64,000 nt of DNA from an uncultured Ignavibacteria bacterium (GTDB taxonomy: Bacteria > Bacteroidota > Ignavibacteria > SZUA-365). A program made the translations under genes and the position numbers. Below the pieces are notes generated by a model that was given only the letters and a program-made list of their open reading frames with translations, did no database searches and had not been told where the DNA came from. Below are positions 1 through 10,611 of the stretch, in pieces. Location: assembly GCA_913061095.1 (NCBI GenBank), contig CAJXVM010000003.1, positions 186,001 to 250,000 of the forward strand. Reading direction: 5' to 3'. Numbering within the stretch: position 1 is the first letter of the stretch; every line of letters starts with the position of its first letter.

Positions 1-998
1 CGTCCCTTGACGTTGATGCCCGAGACAATGCCGTCCTTCTCCAGCGCGCCGCTGAACACCTTGAACTCCGCCCCGCGCAGCACGTCGCTGAGCGTGACCA
101 GCTCCATGTCGAAGCGCAGGTCGGGCTTGTCCGATCCGTAGCGCTCCAGCGCTTCGTAATAATCCATCACCGGGATGGGCAGCTCGAGGTCGACATCCAG
201 CGTCTCCTTGAGCATGCGCTGGATCAGTCCCTCGATCAGGCGGTAGACGTCCTGCGCGTGCACGAAGGACATCTCGAGGTCGATCTGCGTGAACTCGGGC
301 TGGCGGTCGGCGCGGAGGTCTTCGTCGCGGAAGCACTTGACGATCTGCATGTAGCGGTCGAAGCCCGAAACCATGAGCAGCTGCTTGTAGGTCTGCGGCG
401 ACTGCGGCAGCGCGTAGAAGCGACCGGCATGGATGCGGCTCGGCACGAGATAGTCCCGCGCCCCCTCGGGCGTGCTTTTCATCAGCACCGGCGTTTCGAT
501 TTCGACGAAGTCGTGCTCGTCGAAGTAGCGGTGTACCACCTGGTAGACCTTGCTGCGGAGGAGCAGATTCTTCTGCAGCACGGGACGCCGCAGGTCGAGA
601 TAGCGGTACTTGAGGCGGAGATCCTCGTAGGCGTCGACGTCGTCTTCGATTTCGAAGGGGGGGATTTCCGAGCGGTTAAGGATCTCGAACGCATCGACGA
701 TGACCTCGATCCCGCCGGTGGGCATCTCGTCGTTGGCCATGCCTTCGGGACGCGCCTGCACCGTGCCCGTGACAGACAGCACGTACTCCGAACGCAGTTC
801 ATGCGCCTGCTCGTGCACCTCTGCGTTGTGCTGCGGCGCGAAGACGACCTGTGTGAGTCCGTAGCGGTCGCGCAGGTCGATGAAAATCATCCCGCCGAGG
901 TCGCGCCTGCCGTCCACCCAGCCGTTGAGCGTGACGGTTTCGCCGGTGTTCGCGGCGCGAAGCGCGCCGCAGGTATGTGTCCGTTGTGTAAACTGCAT
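1..998 (-). CDS. aspS: Aspartyl-tRNA synthetase, N-terminal part (runs off window)
   Basis: Charges tRNA with aspartate in the cytoplasm. About 332 N-terminal residues are visible; the remainder lies beyond base 1. The protein opens MQFTQRTHTCGALR, followed by the OB-fold anticodon-binding domain (NGWVDGRRDLGG, IFIDLRDRYG), the bacterial hinge RYLDLRRP and class II motif 2 (CFRDEDLRADRQPEFTQ). I start at the ATG ending at 998 because AGGCGG sits six bases upstream; an ATG two codons earlier (1004) would overlap that site. The gene is divergent from the secreted propeller gene that follows. Identification is secure from the collinear motifs; only the precise start is open. Confidence 0.95.
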   Translation of the reverse strand, partial: MQFTQRTHTCGALRAANTGETVTLNGWVDGRRDLGGMIFIDLRDRYGLTQVVFAPQHNAEVHEQAHELRSEYVLSVTGTVQARPEGMANDEMPTGGIEVIVDAFEILNRSEIPPFEIEDDVDAYEDLRLKYRYLDLRRPVLQKNLLLRSKVYQVVHRYFDEHDFVEIETPVLMKSTPEGARDYLVPSRIHAGRFYALPQSPQTYKQLLMVSGFDRYMQIVKCFRDEDLRADRQPEFTQIDLEMSFVHAQDVYRLIEGLIQRMLKETLDVDLELPIPVMDYYEALERYGSDKPDLRFDMELVTLSDVLRGAEFKVFSGALEKDGIVSGINVKG

Positions 999-1027
999 GT
1001 GCATCCGCCTGTTGGTTTCGAATCAAA

Positions 1028-1038
1028 CAATAAATATA
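1028..1038 (-). promoter_or_regulatory. Putative -7 promoter element of aspS
   Basis: TATATTTATTG on the minus strand, about 30 bases before the aspS start. Similar words (TACTTTATTG, TACTTTATTC, TATCTTTTG) precede the genes at 10612, 21264 and 38080 and fit the Bacteroidota -7 consensus TAnnTTTG. No convincing -33 partner was found. Confidence 0.35.
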
Positions 1039-1100
1039 GCGATTGGACGGAGGGAGGGCAAAAAGGCCGCCGAAAGCCCGCCGAAGCTTTGCGGAGGCGG

Positions 1101-1128
1101 GTTGGTCGTTGGCTGTTGGCCGTTGGCC
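1101..1128. repeat. Heptamer tandem array, GTTGGCN x 4
   Basis: Four contiguous heptamers GTTGGTC, GTTGGCT, GTTGGCC, GTTGGCC lie in the aspS/propeller divergent intergenic region. Same seven-base period as the GATTGCN arrays found elsewhere in the window. Confidence 0.7.
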
Positions 1129-1228
1129 GGCAAGGCGGGACGGAGACGGGTTGGTTATGAGATATCCGCATCGTATAATGTTCATACCGTCGCAGAACGT
1201 ACCATCAACAATTCGAGTGGAGGGTCTC

Positions 1229-3460
1229 ATGTTGTTTTTCAATGGTGTATTGAAAGGAATTGTTCTGTTTCTCGCGACGCTGCCGGGGACGCTGCTGTCA
1301 CAGGAAATTGTCTGGGAGCCGGTCCCGCTTGTCCATGGCGGCTATGCGGGACATATGCTCGAAGTTTCACCGGGGCGGTACCTCGTATGCGGTCCCTCCA
1401 CCCTGCACGGCTGTCACGGACGCGGAGTGTTCCTGCTGGAGGAAAACGCCAACGCATTATGGGATGTGTCGCCGGACTGGTATCCCGTGCGCGCATTGCT
1501 GCAGGCCGCGGACGGCGGCATTCTCTGCGGCAGCGCGAGCGGGATCCGGCATTCCGCGGACGGCGAGCAGTGGCAGCTGCGCGCCAACGCGGATATCGTG
1601 GCAATGAACCGCCTGCGGGACGGCAGCATCTGGGCGGCCACCGCCCACGGCGACATGCTGCGCTCCACGGATCACGGTATGCAGTGGGAAGCCCTCCCGA
1701 ACCCTCCTCCACGGGCGAACACCACGCGCCGCATCGATATGAATGAGAAGGGCTGGATCGTCGCGGGGTACAATCCGGGGACCACCTCGATCAGTACCGA
1801 CGGCGGCAGCACGTGGGAGTCAACCGTGCGGATCGACGACAGCACCAGGGTGCCCGCGTATATGACACATCCATCCCTGATTACTCAGCGCGGACGCATA
1901 TTATCCGCCTTCGCCTTCGCCGACCTCCGGGTCTCGTCCCGCAACTGGGACGGGGATGCCGCGCGGCACCGCTTCGCACCGGATTCCGAGGAACTGCATG
2001 TGCGCAGCCTTATCGAGAGTCCGTCGCAGACCGTGTTTCTCGGACTCGGAACAAAACCCTTCACTCCGATCCCCTCGCGGCTCCGCTCCGACAGTGCCGG
2101 GATTTTCCTCTCCCGCGACGAGGGACTGCACTGGGAACGCATCAATGCCGGACTGGACGTGATGAACATGATCCTCACCTCTTCGGGCGAGCTCCTGGTC
2201 TCCACCGCACTCGATGGATTCTACCTGGTCGACACCGCAAGCGGGGATGCGCGTCCTCTCGACATCGGGTACGCAGTGGTCACCGATCTCATGAATATGG
2301 GATACAGAATGACTGCGCTTCTGGACAGCTGCAGCGTTGACGGCGTTGCGTTCAGCGATGACGGACGGCACTGGGAGTGGAGTCCGGTGATGCAGTACAT
2401 CGAACCGGTCATCTCCCCGCATCTCATCCGCGACGCCACGGGGATGCTGCTCCGGGGCGGTTCGCAGCTTTTCGAAAGTGATATCCTGCACATCGAATTC
2501 CGTCCCCTCGGGATCGACCTCCCCACCGCAAGCGTGGGCGGCGTCCCGCATACGTGCACGCGGCTGACGGACGGCACATGGCTCGTCGGCGATTACGTCT
2601 CGCTCGGCATCGATCCCGGCAGCCACATCCATCTGTTCGACACGCAGAAGCAGCGCATCGGCGCGCCAGTGTCCCCCGGAGCCGGCTACATCCGCCGGAT
2701 CCAGGCCACGCAGGGGGACACCGTTCTCATTGCCGCGGAAGGCGGGATGTACATGTCCACCCGGATCACGGCTTCCCTCGTCGAACAATTCAGCGACAAC
2801 GTCCTCCGTGCGAACATGCTGCCGGACGGCACCATCCTTGCCGGCTGTGACGGAACGACCGCTTCACTGCGCTTCACCACGAACGGCGGCGCGACCTGGT
2901 CGGCCATCTCCATCGGCACGGATATCGGCGTGTTCAATCATGCCGTGAAGGATGGACGGGTGTACGTGCTCACCGGCCGGGATTTCGACCGGCGGGGCGA
3001 CTGCGTTCCCGGAACCGCGGAAGGCATCTGGTACAGCGACGACATGCGCAACTGGACGCGGCTGGCATCCACTCCCCCCACCACGGAAATCACATCCATT
3101 GCGTTTGACGGAGCGGGCCGGCTGTACGCCGGGACCCGCGGCTGCGGACTGTTCCGCTCCGCTCAGCCGCTTGCGGCTGATGACCAGCCGGCACACATGC
3201 CCGACAGGATGCATGCCCGCCTGTATCCCCACCCCTCCCGGGGGCAGACTCTGGTACAGCTGGACATCCCCCGGCCGGGGACATATCGTTTCACGATGCG
3301 GGATCTGCTCGGGCGCACGGTGCTAAGCACGGAAAACATGTTCACGCAGTCCGGCGCGGGGAGTCTCTCCCTGGATTTCAGTTCCCTCCCCGCCGGGAGC
3401 TACATGCTGTCGATCTCCGGTGCGGATATTTCGACGACGCTGCCGGTGCTCGTGGAATAG
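1229..3460 (+). CDS. Secreted beta-propeller (BNR/Ycf48-like) protein with T9SS sorting domain
   Basis: A 743-aa exported protein of unknown target. I start at the ATG at 1229 because GTGGAGG lies just upstream and the first residues (MLFFNGVLKGIVLFLATLPG, then TLLSQ) form a signal peptide; the frame is open further upstream but that part is low-complexity. The body holds Asp-box-like turns (STDGGSTWES, STDHGMQWEA, SRDEGLHWER, TTNGGATWSA) typical of sialidase/Ycf48-type propellers. The last 80 residues begin RLYPHPSRGQTLVQL, continue with RDLLGRTVLS and SLPAGSYML, and end VLVE, matching a T9SS type A sorting domain. It should be exported by T9SS and anchored to, or released from, the surface. 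No operon partner. Confidence 0.8.
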   Translation: MLFFNGVLKGIVLFLATLPGTLLSQEIVWEPVPLVHGGYAGHMLEVSPGRYLVCGPSTLHGCHGRGVFLLEENANALWDVSPDWYPVRALLQAADGGILCGSASGIRHSADGEQWQLRANADIVAMNRLRDGSIWAATAHGDMLRSTDHGMQWEALPNPPPRANTTRRIDMNEKGWIVAGYNPGTTSISTDGGSTWESTVRIDDSTRVPAYMTHPSLITQRGRILSAFAFADLRVSSRNWDGDAARHRFAPDSEELHVRSLIESPSQTVFLGLGTKPFTPIPSRLRSDSAGIFLSRDEGLHWERINAGLDVMNMILTSSGELLVSTALDGFYLVDTASGDARPLDIGYAVVTDLMNMGYRMTALLDSCSVDGVAFSDDGRHWEWSPVMQYIEPVISPHLIRDATGMLLRGGSQLFESDILHIEFRPLGIDLPTASVGGVPHTCTRLTDGTWLVGDYVSLGIDPGSHIHLFDTQKQRIGAPVSPGAGYIRRIQATQGDTVLIAAEGGMYMSTRITASLVEQFSDNVLRANMLPDGTILAGCDGTTASLRFTTNGGATWSAISIGTDIGVFNHAVKDGRVYVLTGRDFDRRGDCVPGTAEGIWYSDDMRNWTRLASTPPTTEITSIAFDGAGRLYAGTRGCGLFRSAQPLAADDQPAHMPDRMHARLYPHPSRGQTLVQLDIPRPGTYRFTMRDLLGRTVLSTENMFTQSGAGSLSLDFSSLPAGSYMLSISGADISTTLPVLVE

Positions 3461-3595
3461 TACTGCTCAAACTCGAGTGAATCGCGAAGCATTGGATCCC
3501 TCCCGGTGTGTTCCGGAGGGCATGGCGGACGGAGATCAGCCAAGCCTCATGAGGATGCTGTTCAGCATCGAGAAACGCAATTTTGTCACGAAATC

Positions 3596-3641
3596 ACGTT
3601 TTAGCATATGTTAAATTATTTTTTAACATAGCCTAAAACGT
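3596..3641. repeat. 46-bp AT-rich inverted repeat
   Basis: Left arm ACGTTTTAG pairs with CTAAAACGT. After two mismatches the stem continues TATGTTAAA / TTTAACATA around a six-base loop. It lies 136 bases after the propeller stop codon. There is no GC-rich stem followed by a T-run, so an operator or cruciform seems likelier than an intrinsic terminator. Confidence 0.6.
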
Positions 3642-3753
3642 AATCTTCTGCATGTATTGGGCATATTTTGGGCGGGTAGATTCCAGGATTACGCTGATTC
3701 CCGCGCTGTGACCTGCGAAACAAGGGATTGAAAAAATTGACATGGGGCATTCA

Positions 3754-3809
3754 CCCCGACAGCCGGGATCAAGCCGTATTCCGCCATCCGGCTCTTGCTC
3801 CTGTCGGGG
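3754..3809 (+). ncRNA. Possible structured RNA upstream of nifJ
   Basis: CCCCGACAG (3754-3762) pairs with CTGTCGGGG (3801-3809), enclosing a second helix AGCCGG (3761-3766) / CCGGCT (3788-3793) that shares two bases with the first. It matches no riboswitch or ncRNA family I recognise and lies about 460 bases before nifJ. Structure is the only evidence. Confidence 0.25.
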
Positions 3810-4105
3810 GATTCTGTTACATTTGTTTCTGGACAGAGCTGTCTTTATATCCGAATATCACGCACCTGTATGTACCTGCGATTTTCATGTACATCCGACA
3901 TCTCACAACGACGCTCTGCCCCTGTCCGCTCTCGCCGGCGGACGTACACGGAATCTCCCGCACCTGCCGCGCATGACATGGCGTGGCGCAGATGCTCCGG
4001 CCTGGAGCGGAAAGGACGGCTGCCTTCTCTGACGAATACATCCCACGGCTATCCATCCCAGATATACGTATATCCATCCTGTCCGTCTGCAACGAGCGTA
4101 GCGAC

Positions 4106-4154
4106 GCGTCCGGTCCTGCCGAGCGGTTCAATCGCCGCGCGTCCGGTCCTGCCG
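4106..4154. repeat. 16-base direct repeat, two copies
   Basis: GCGTCCGGTCCTGCCG occurs at 4106-4121 and 4139-4154, 33 bases apart, in the nifJ upstream region. No function inferred. Confidence 0.6.
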
Positions 4155-4266
4155 CCGGGGCGTCCATCCCGCACGCGCAGTGGACTGGCGAGGACAGGCA
4201 TCCCCCGAAGAGACATCCATCCCCGAAACGCATTATCACATCTGATCCGATAAACAGAGGTACAGT

Positions 4267-7872
<3,606 letters not shown>

Positions 7873-7908
7873 TCACAGAAGATCGAATCAGACAAAGAGG
7901 ATAGACGT

Positions 7909-8907
7909 ATGGATCTTACAACCACCTACATGGGACTTCAGCTGAAGAACCCGATCGTCCCGTCGGCCTCCCCGCTGTCGCGCGATCTCGACAACATCAA
8001 GCGCATGGAAGACGCCGGCGCATCCGCCATCGTGATGTACTCGCTCTTCGAGGAGCAGATCGTGCACGAGCAGAAGGAGATGGATCATTTCCTGATGCAG
8101 GGCACCGAGAGCTACCAGGAAGCGCTGAGCTACTTCCCCGAGGCGGAGGAATACAACCTCGGTCCCGACGAGTACCTCGAGCACATCAGCGCCGCGAAGA
8201 AGGCGACGCAGATTCCCATCATCGGCAGCCTCAACGGCGTGTCCGCCGGCGGCTGGATGGAATACGCGAAGAAGATCGAGGACGCCGGTGCCGACGGACT
8301 CGAACTGAACGTGTACTACATCCCCACCGACGCGCAGCATGACGCCACGGCCATCGAGAACATCTATCTCGAGGATCTCACGCGCATCAAGGACAGCATC
8401 GGGATTCCCGTCGCGATGAAGCTCAGTCCGTATTTCAGCACCATGGCCAACATGGCGAAGAAGCTGGACGAAGCCGGCGCCGACGCGCTCGTGCTTTTCA
8501 ACCGTTTCTACCAGCCGGATTTCGATCTCGAGGAGCTGGAAGTGGTGCCCGAGGTCAACCTCAGCACCTCGGCCGAGAGCCGTCTGCCGCTGCGCTGGAT
8601 CGCCATTCTCTACGGTCACATCAAGGCCAGCATGGCGGCGACGTCGGGTGTGCACACGCATCTCGACGCGCTGAAAATGCTCATGGCCGGCGCCGACGTG
8701 GCGATGATGTGTTCGGCCCTTCTCGAGAAGGGTCCCGCCCACATCCGCACCGTGCTCACCGACCTGCAGCACTGGATGGAGGAAAAGGAATACGAATCCG
8801 TCGAGCAGATGAAGGGCAGCATGAGCCAGCGTGCGGTTGCCGAGCCCGCCGCCTTCGAGCGCGCCAACTACATGAAAGCGCTCAACAGTTGGAAGGTGAT
8901 TATTTAA
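7909..8907 (+). CDS. Dihydroorotate dehydrogenase-like FMN protein
   Basis: A 332-aa TIM-barrel flavoprotein resembling class 1 DHOD (opens [53 protein letters not shown]). Family members of this type sit next to PFOR genes and are usually annotated dihydroorotate dehydrogenase-like rather than PyrD, because their substrate is unproven. The gene starts 36 bases after nifJ with AAGAGGATAG upstream of the ATG, so it is probably co-transcribed and may act in reductive metabolism rather than pyrimidine synthesis. Full length with no anomalies. It could be a genuine PyrD if none exists elsewhere in the genome. Confidence 0.85.
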   Translation: MDLTTTYMGLQLKNPIVPSASPLSRDLDNIKRMEDAGASAIVMYSLFEEQIVHEQKEMDHFLMQGTESYQEALSYFPEAEEYNLGPDEYLEHISAAKKATQIPIIGSLNGVSAGGWMEYAKKIEDAGADGLELNVYYIPTDAQHDATAIENIYLEDLTRIKDSIGIPVAMKLSPYFSTMANMAKKLDEAGADALVLFNRFYQPDFDLEELEVVPEVNLSTSAESRLPLRWIAILYGHIKASMAATSGVHTHLDALKMLMAGADVAMMCSALLEKGPAHIRTVLTDLQHWMEEKEYESVEQMKGSMSQRAVAEPAAFERANYMKALNSWKVII

Positions 8908-8943
8908 TTACCGCCTCCCCAAACGGGCGGTCATTGATTGTAG

Positions 8944-8980
8944 GACGGGATGGCGTATCCGCAGGATATGCCATCCCGTC
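8944..8980. terminator. Bidirectional hairpin between convergent genes
   Basis: 17-bp stem, GACGGGATGGCGTATCC against GGATATGCCATCCCGTC with one G-T wobble and a GCA loop. It lies between the DHOD-like gene (+) and the SET gene (-), whose stop codon is seven bases beyond. Confidence 0.75.
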
Positions 8981-8986
8981 TTGCGT

Positions 8987-9439
8987 TCAGACCGCCAGCA
9001 TCGTCCCGCGGCAGTTCTCGGCGCCGCAGTGGCAGGCGTACTGTTTCGATGCCGCGTCGTCGCGCTCGTAGGGATAGTCGAGCTGATAGTCGTAGGTGAG
9101 CTCCTCTCCCTCGCGGATCGTGCGGATGGCGTTGATGAACACGCGTCCGTCGATGATCACGGCCTCACAGTTCGGATCGCAGGAGTGGTTGATGTATTTC
9201 GCGTCGTTGCCGTCGACCGCGCCGTCGATGACCGTGTGTTCGTCCACCCCGAACAGCAGTACATGCGGATGCTCGGACTCGTCATCCCCGTAGCGGCTGT
9301 CACCCTCCTCCGTCGAGATGCGCTCCCCGACATACTCCATCACACGCGTTCCCTGGCGGATCTGCCGCACGGCGAAAATGCCCGTGCCGTGAATCTTCGA
9401 TGAGCGGACTTCATACAGCGGTTTTCGAGGGGATGCCAT
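8987..9439 (-). CDS. SET-domain protein lysine methyltransferase
   Basis: A compact 150-aa protein that is essentially a SET domain. KIHGTGIFAV and GTRVMEYVGERIS form the N-terminal SAM-binding part; NHSCDPNCEAV and EGEELTYDY are the hallmark pseudoknot motifs. The tail CHCGAENCRG is a post-SET zinc motif (CxCx4C), with the fourth Cys expected from NHSC. It should transfer methyl groups from SAM to lysine of a protein; the substrate is unknown. Bacterial SET proteins of this size occur sporadically and are usually regarded as eukaryote-like or laterally spread. No operon partner; convergent with the DHOD-like gene. Confidence 0.9.
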   Translation of the reverse strand: MASPRKPLYEVRSSKIHGTGIFAVRQIRQGTRVMEYVGERISTEEGDSRYGDDESEHPHVLLFGVDEHTVIDGAVDGNDAKYINHSCDPNCEAVIIDGRVFINAIRTIREGEELTYDYQLDYPYERDDAASKQYACHCGAENCRGTMLAV

Positions 9440-9531
9440 GGATCTTCCGGGACAGGTGAATCTTCAGTTCAGCCTTCAATATCCATCCGAAGAGGGATGC
9501 GGCGCAAGTAGGATTCTCCCCGGCTGGGCCG

Positions 9532-9619
9532 TTTTCATCCGGTCGCAGGATAATTTTCACCTGGTCGCAACATTATTTTCACATAGTCGCATGAATATTT
9601 TCATTTGGTCGTGCTCGCG
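9532..9619. repeat. Four contiguous 22-bp iteron-like direct repeats
   Basis: Units start at 9532, 9554, 9576 and 9598 and share TTTTCA, three variable bases, then a GGTCGCA-like block (consensus TTTTCAnnnGGTCGCAnnATA); the fourth degrades after GGTCG. The exact 22-base period rules out chance. Options are iterons bound by an initiator or regulator, or the repeated terminal region of an IS21-type element whose genes have gone. No transposase is visible nearby. Confidence 0.75.
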
Positions 9620-9706
9620 CTCATGCTCGCCTTCAATCCATGATCTTCCGGACAAACGCCGGATGAGTTCAATGCCGACTCCATGTGATCACTACTTGAT
9701 ATCAGA

Positions 9707-9727
9707 CTGAATATGGACTATATTCAG
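9707..9727. promoter_or_regulatory. Operator-like inverted repeat of the toxin-antitoxin operon
   Basis: CTGAATAT and ATATTCAG separated by five bases (perfect 8-bp arms), ending 26 bases before the chosen antitoxin ATG. Phd/YefM antitoxins typically repress their own operon by binding such palindromes over the promoter, and the AT-rich arm could include the -10/-7 region. Confidence 0.6.
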
Positions 9728-9753
9728 TCATGAAAAGCATGGAGAAACGGGCA

Positions 9754-10029
9754 ATGAAGCTTTCCAGACAGATCAAGCCGATCAGTTATTTCAAATCGCA
9801 CGCGGCAGAAATGATCAAACGGCTGCACGAAAGCGGGGAGCCGTATGTGATCACGCAGAACGGCGAAGCGAAGGCGGTGATACAGGATATCGGGAGCTAT
9901 GAAAAGGACCAGGAAACGATGGCACTGCTGAAGATCCTTGCACTCGGGAGACAACAGACCGAGGAAGGAAAGACAACACCGGCATCGCGTGTGGTCGCGC
10001 GTCTCAGGAAAGAATCGGATGCGGACTGA
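9754..10029 (+). CDS. Phd/YefM-family antitoxin
   Basis: A 91-aa antitoxin opening MKLSRQIKPISYFKSHAAEM, the standard Phd/YefM DNA-binding start, with EPYVITQNGEAKAVIQD next and a charged C-terminal tail that should wrap the toxin. I prefer the ATG at 9754 because GGAG lies nine bases upstream; an in-frame ATG at 9730 abuts the operator palindrome and has no ribosome site. Its stop overlaps the toxin start (TGATG), implying translational coupling. It would neutralise the downstream ParE/RelE toxin and repress the operon. Confidence 0.9.
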   Translation: MKLSRQIKPISYFKSHAAEMIKRLHESGEPYVITQNGEAKAVIQDIGSYEKDQETMALLKILALGRQQTEEGKTTPASRVVARLRKESDAD

Positions 10030-10355
10030 TGTCCTACCGCGTCCATCTCACCGAGCATGCCGTACAGGATCTCGAGGAGATCCATGGCTTCATCCTGAAA
10101 CATGACGGCACAGCGGCCGCACGACATGTGCTCGAGAATATCGAGGAGGCGTTCAGGACGCTGGCTATGTACCCCGAACGAGGCGCATACCCCCGCGAAC
10201 TGCTCGATCTGGGGATCCGCGAATACAGGGAGATTTTTTACAAACCCTACCGCATCATGTACAACACGCGCGGTAAACAGGTAACCGTCATGCTGATTGC
10301 CGACGGTCGCCGGGATATGCGTTCGCTGCTGGAACGCAGACTGCTGCACGCATGA
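10029..10355 (+). CDS. RelE/ParE-superfamily toxin
   Basis: A 108-aa toxin of the ParE/RelE fold: YRVHLTEHAVQDLEEIHGFI at the N-terminus, then FRTLAMYPERGAYP, YREIFYKPYRIMY and VTVMLIADGRRDM. The phrase REIFYKPYRI is typical of ParE-like toxins paired with Phd/YefM antitoxins. Whether it poisons gyrase (ParE) or cleaves mRNA (RelE) cannot be decided from sequence. It overlaps the antitoxin stop codon by one base. The pair sits just downstream of the 22-bp repeats, which fits a small mobile module. Confidence 0.9.
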   Translation: MSYRVHLTEHAVQDLEEIHGFILKHDGTAAARHVLENIEEAFRTLAMYPERGAYPRELLDLGIREYREIFYKPYRIMYNTRGKQVTVMLIADGRRDMRSLLERRLLHA

Positions 10356-10548
10356 CGGATTGAATGCTACGGATCTCACAGAGAATTGACGGTTTGAAAT
10401 CCCGGATCGATTTTCGAACCGGTATTCCAGGCGCATTTCCAGATTGATGACGCATGTCCGTATCCGGATGGATTTCAATCCGTCCTCCGGGTGGAATTTC
10501 CTCATATTCTCCTAATACGGGTCTGTTCCGATTATTGCCGGAATTCTC

Positions 10549-10558
10549 TACTTTATTG
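10549..10558 (+). promoter_or_regulatory. Putative -7 promoter element
   Basis: TACTTTATTG lies about 55 bases before the Calx-beta protein gene and matches the motif before aspS and icd. The rest of the 256-base gap (10356-10611) shows nothing I can name. Confidence 0.35.
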
Positions 10559-10611
10559 CATTCAGTGACAGACGGTATGTTTTTCGTACGATAAAATTCA
10601 GAGGAGCTACA

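Larger units (their letters stand above)
3461..4266. other. Long non-coding stretch before nifJ
   Basis: About 800 bases with no ORF I consider genuine. It holds a 46-bp AT-rich inverted repeat (3596-3641), a nested hairpin region (3754-3809) and a 16-base direct repeat (4106 and 4139), each listed separately. It may be a long nifJ leader, an ncRNA locus or a decayed gene. Confidence 0.5.

Noticed and set aside
1043..1228. Upstream extension of the propeller gene
   Set aside because: Crosses the GTTGGCN heptamer array, is basic and low-complexity, and would bury the signal peptide; the ATG at 1229 has a good ribosome site.
3596..3641. Intrinsic terminator of the propeller gene
   Set aside because: Stem is AT-rich with two mismatches and there is no T-run after it; the hairpin is 136 bases past the stop codon.
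9532..9619. CRISPR array
   Set aside because: The 22-bp units are contiguous with no spacers, degrade at the end, and no cas genes are near.
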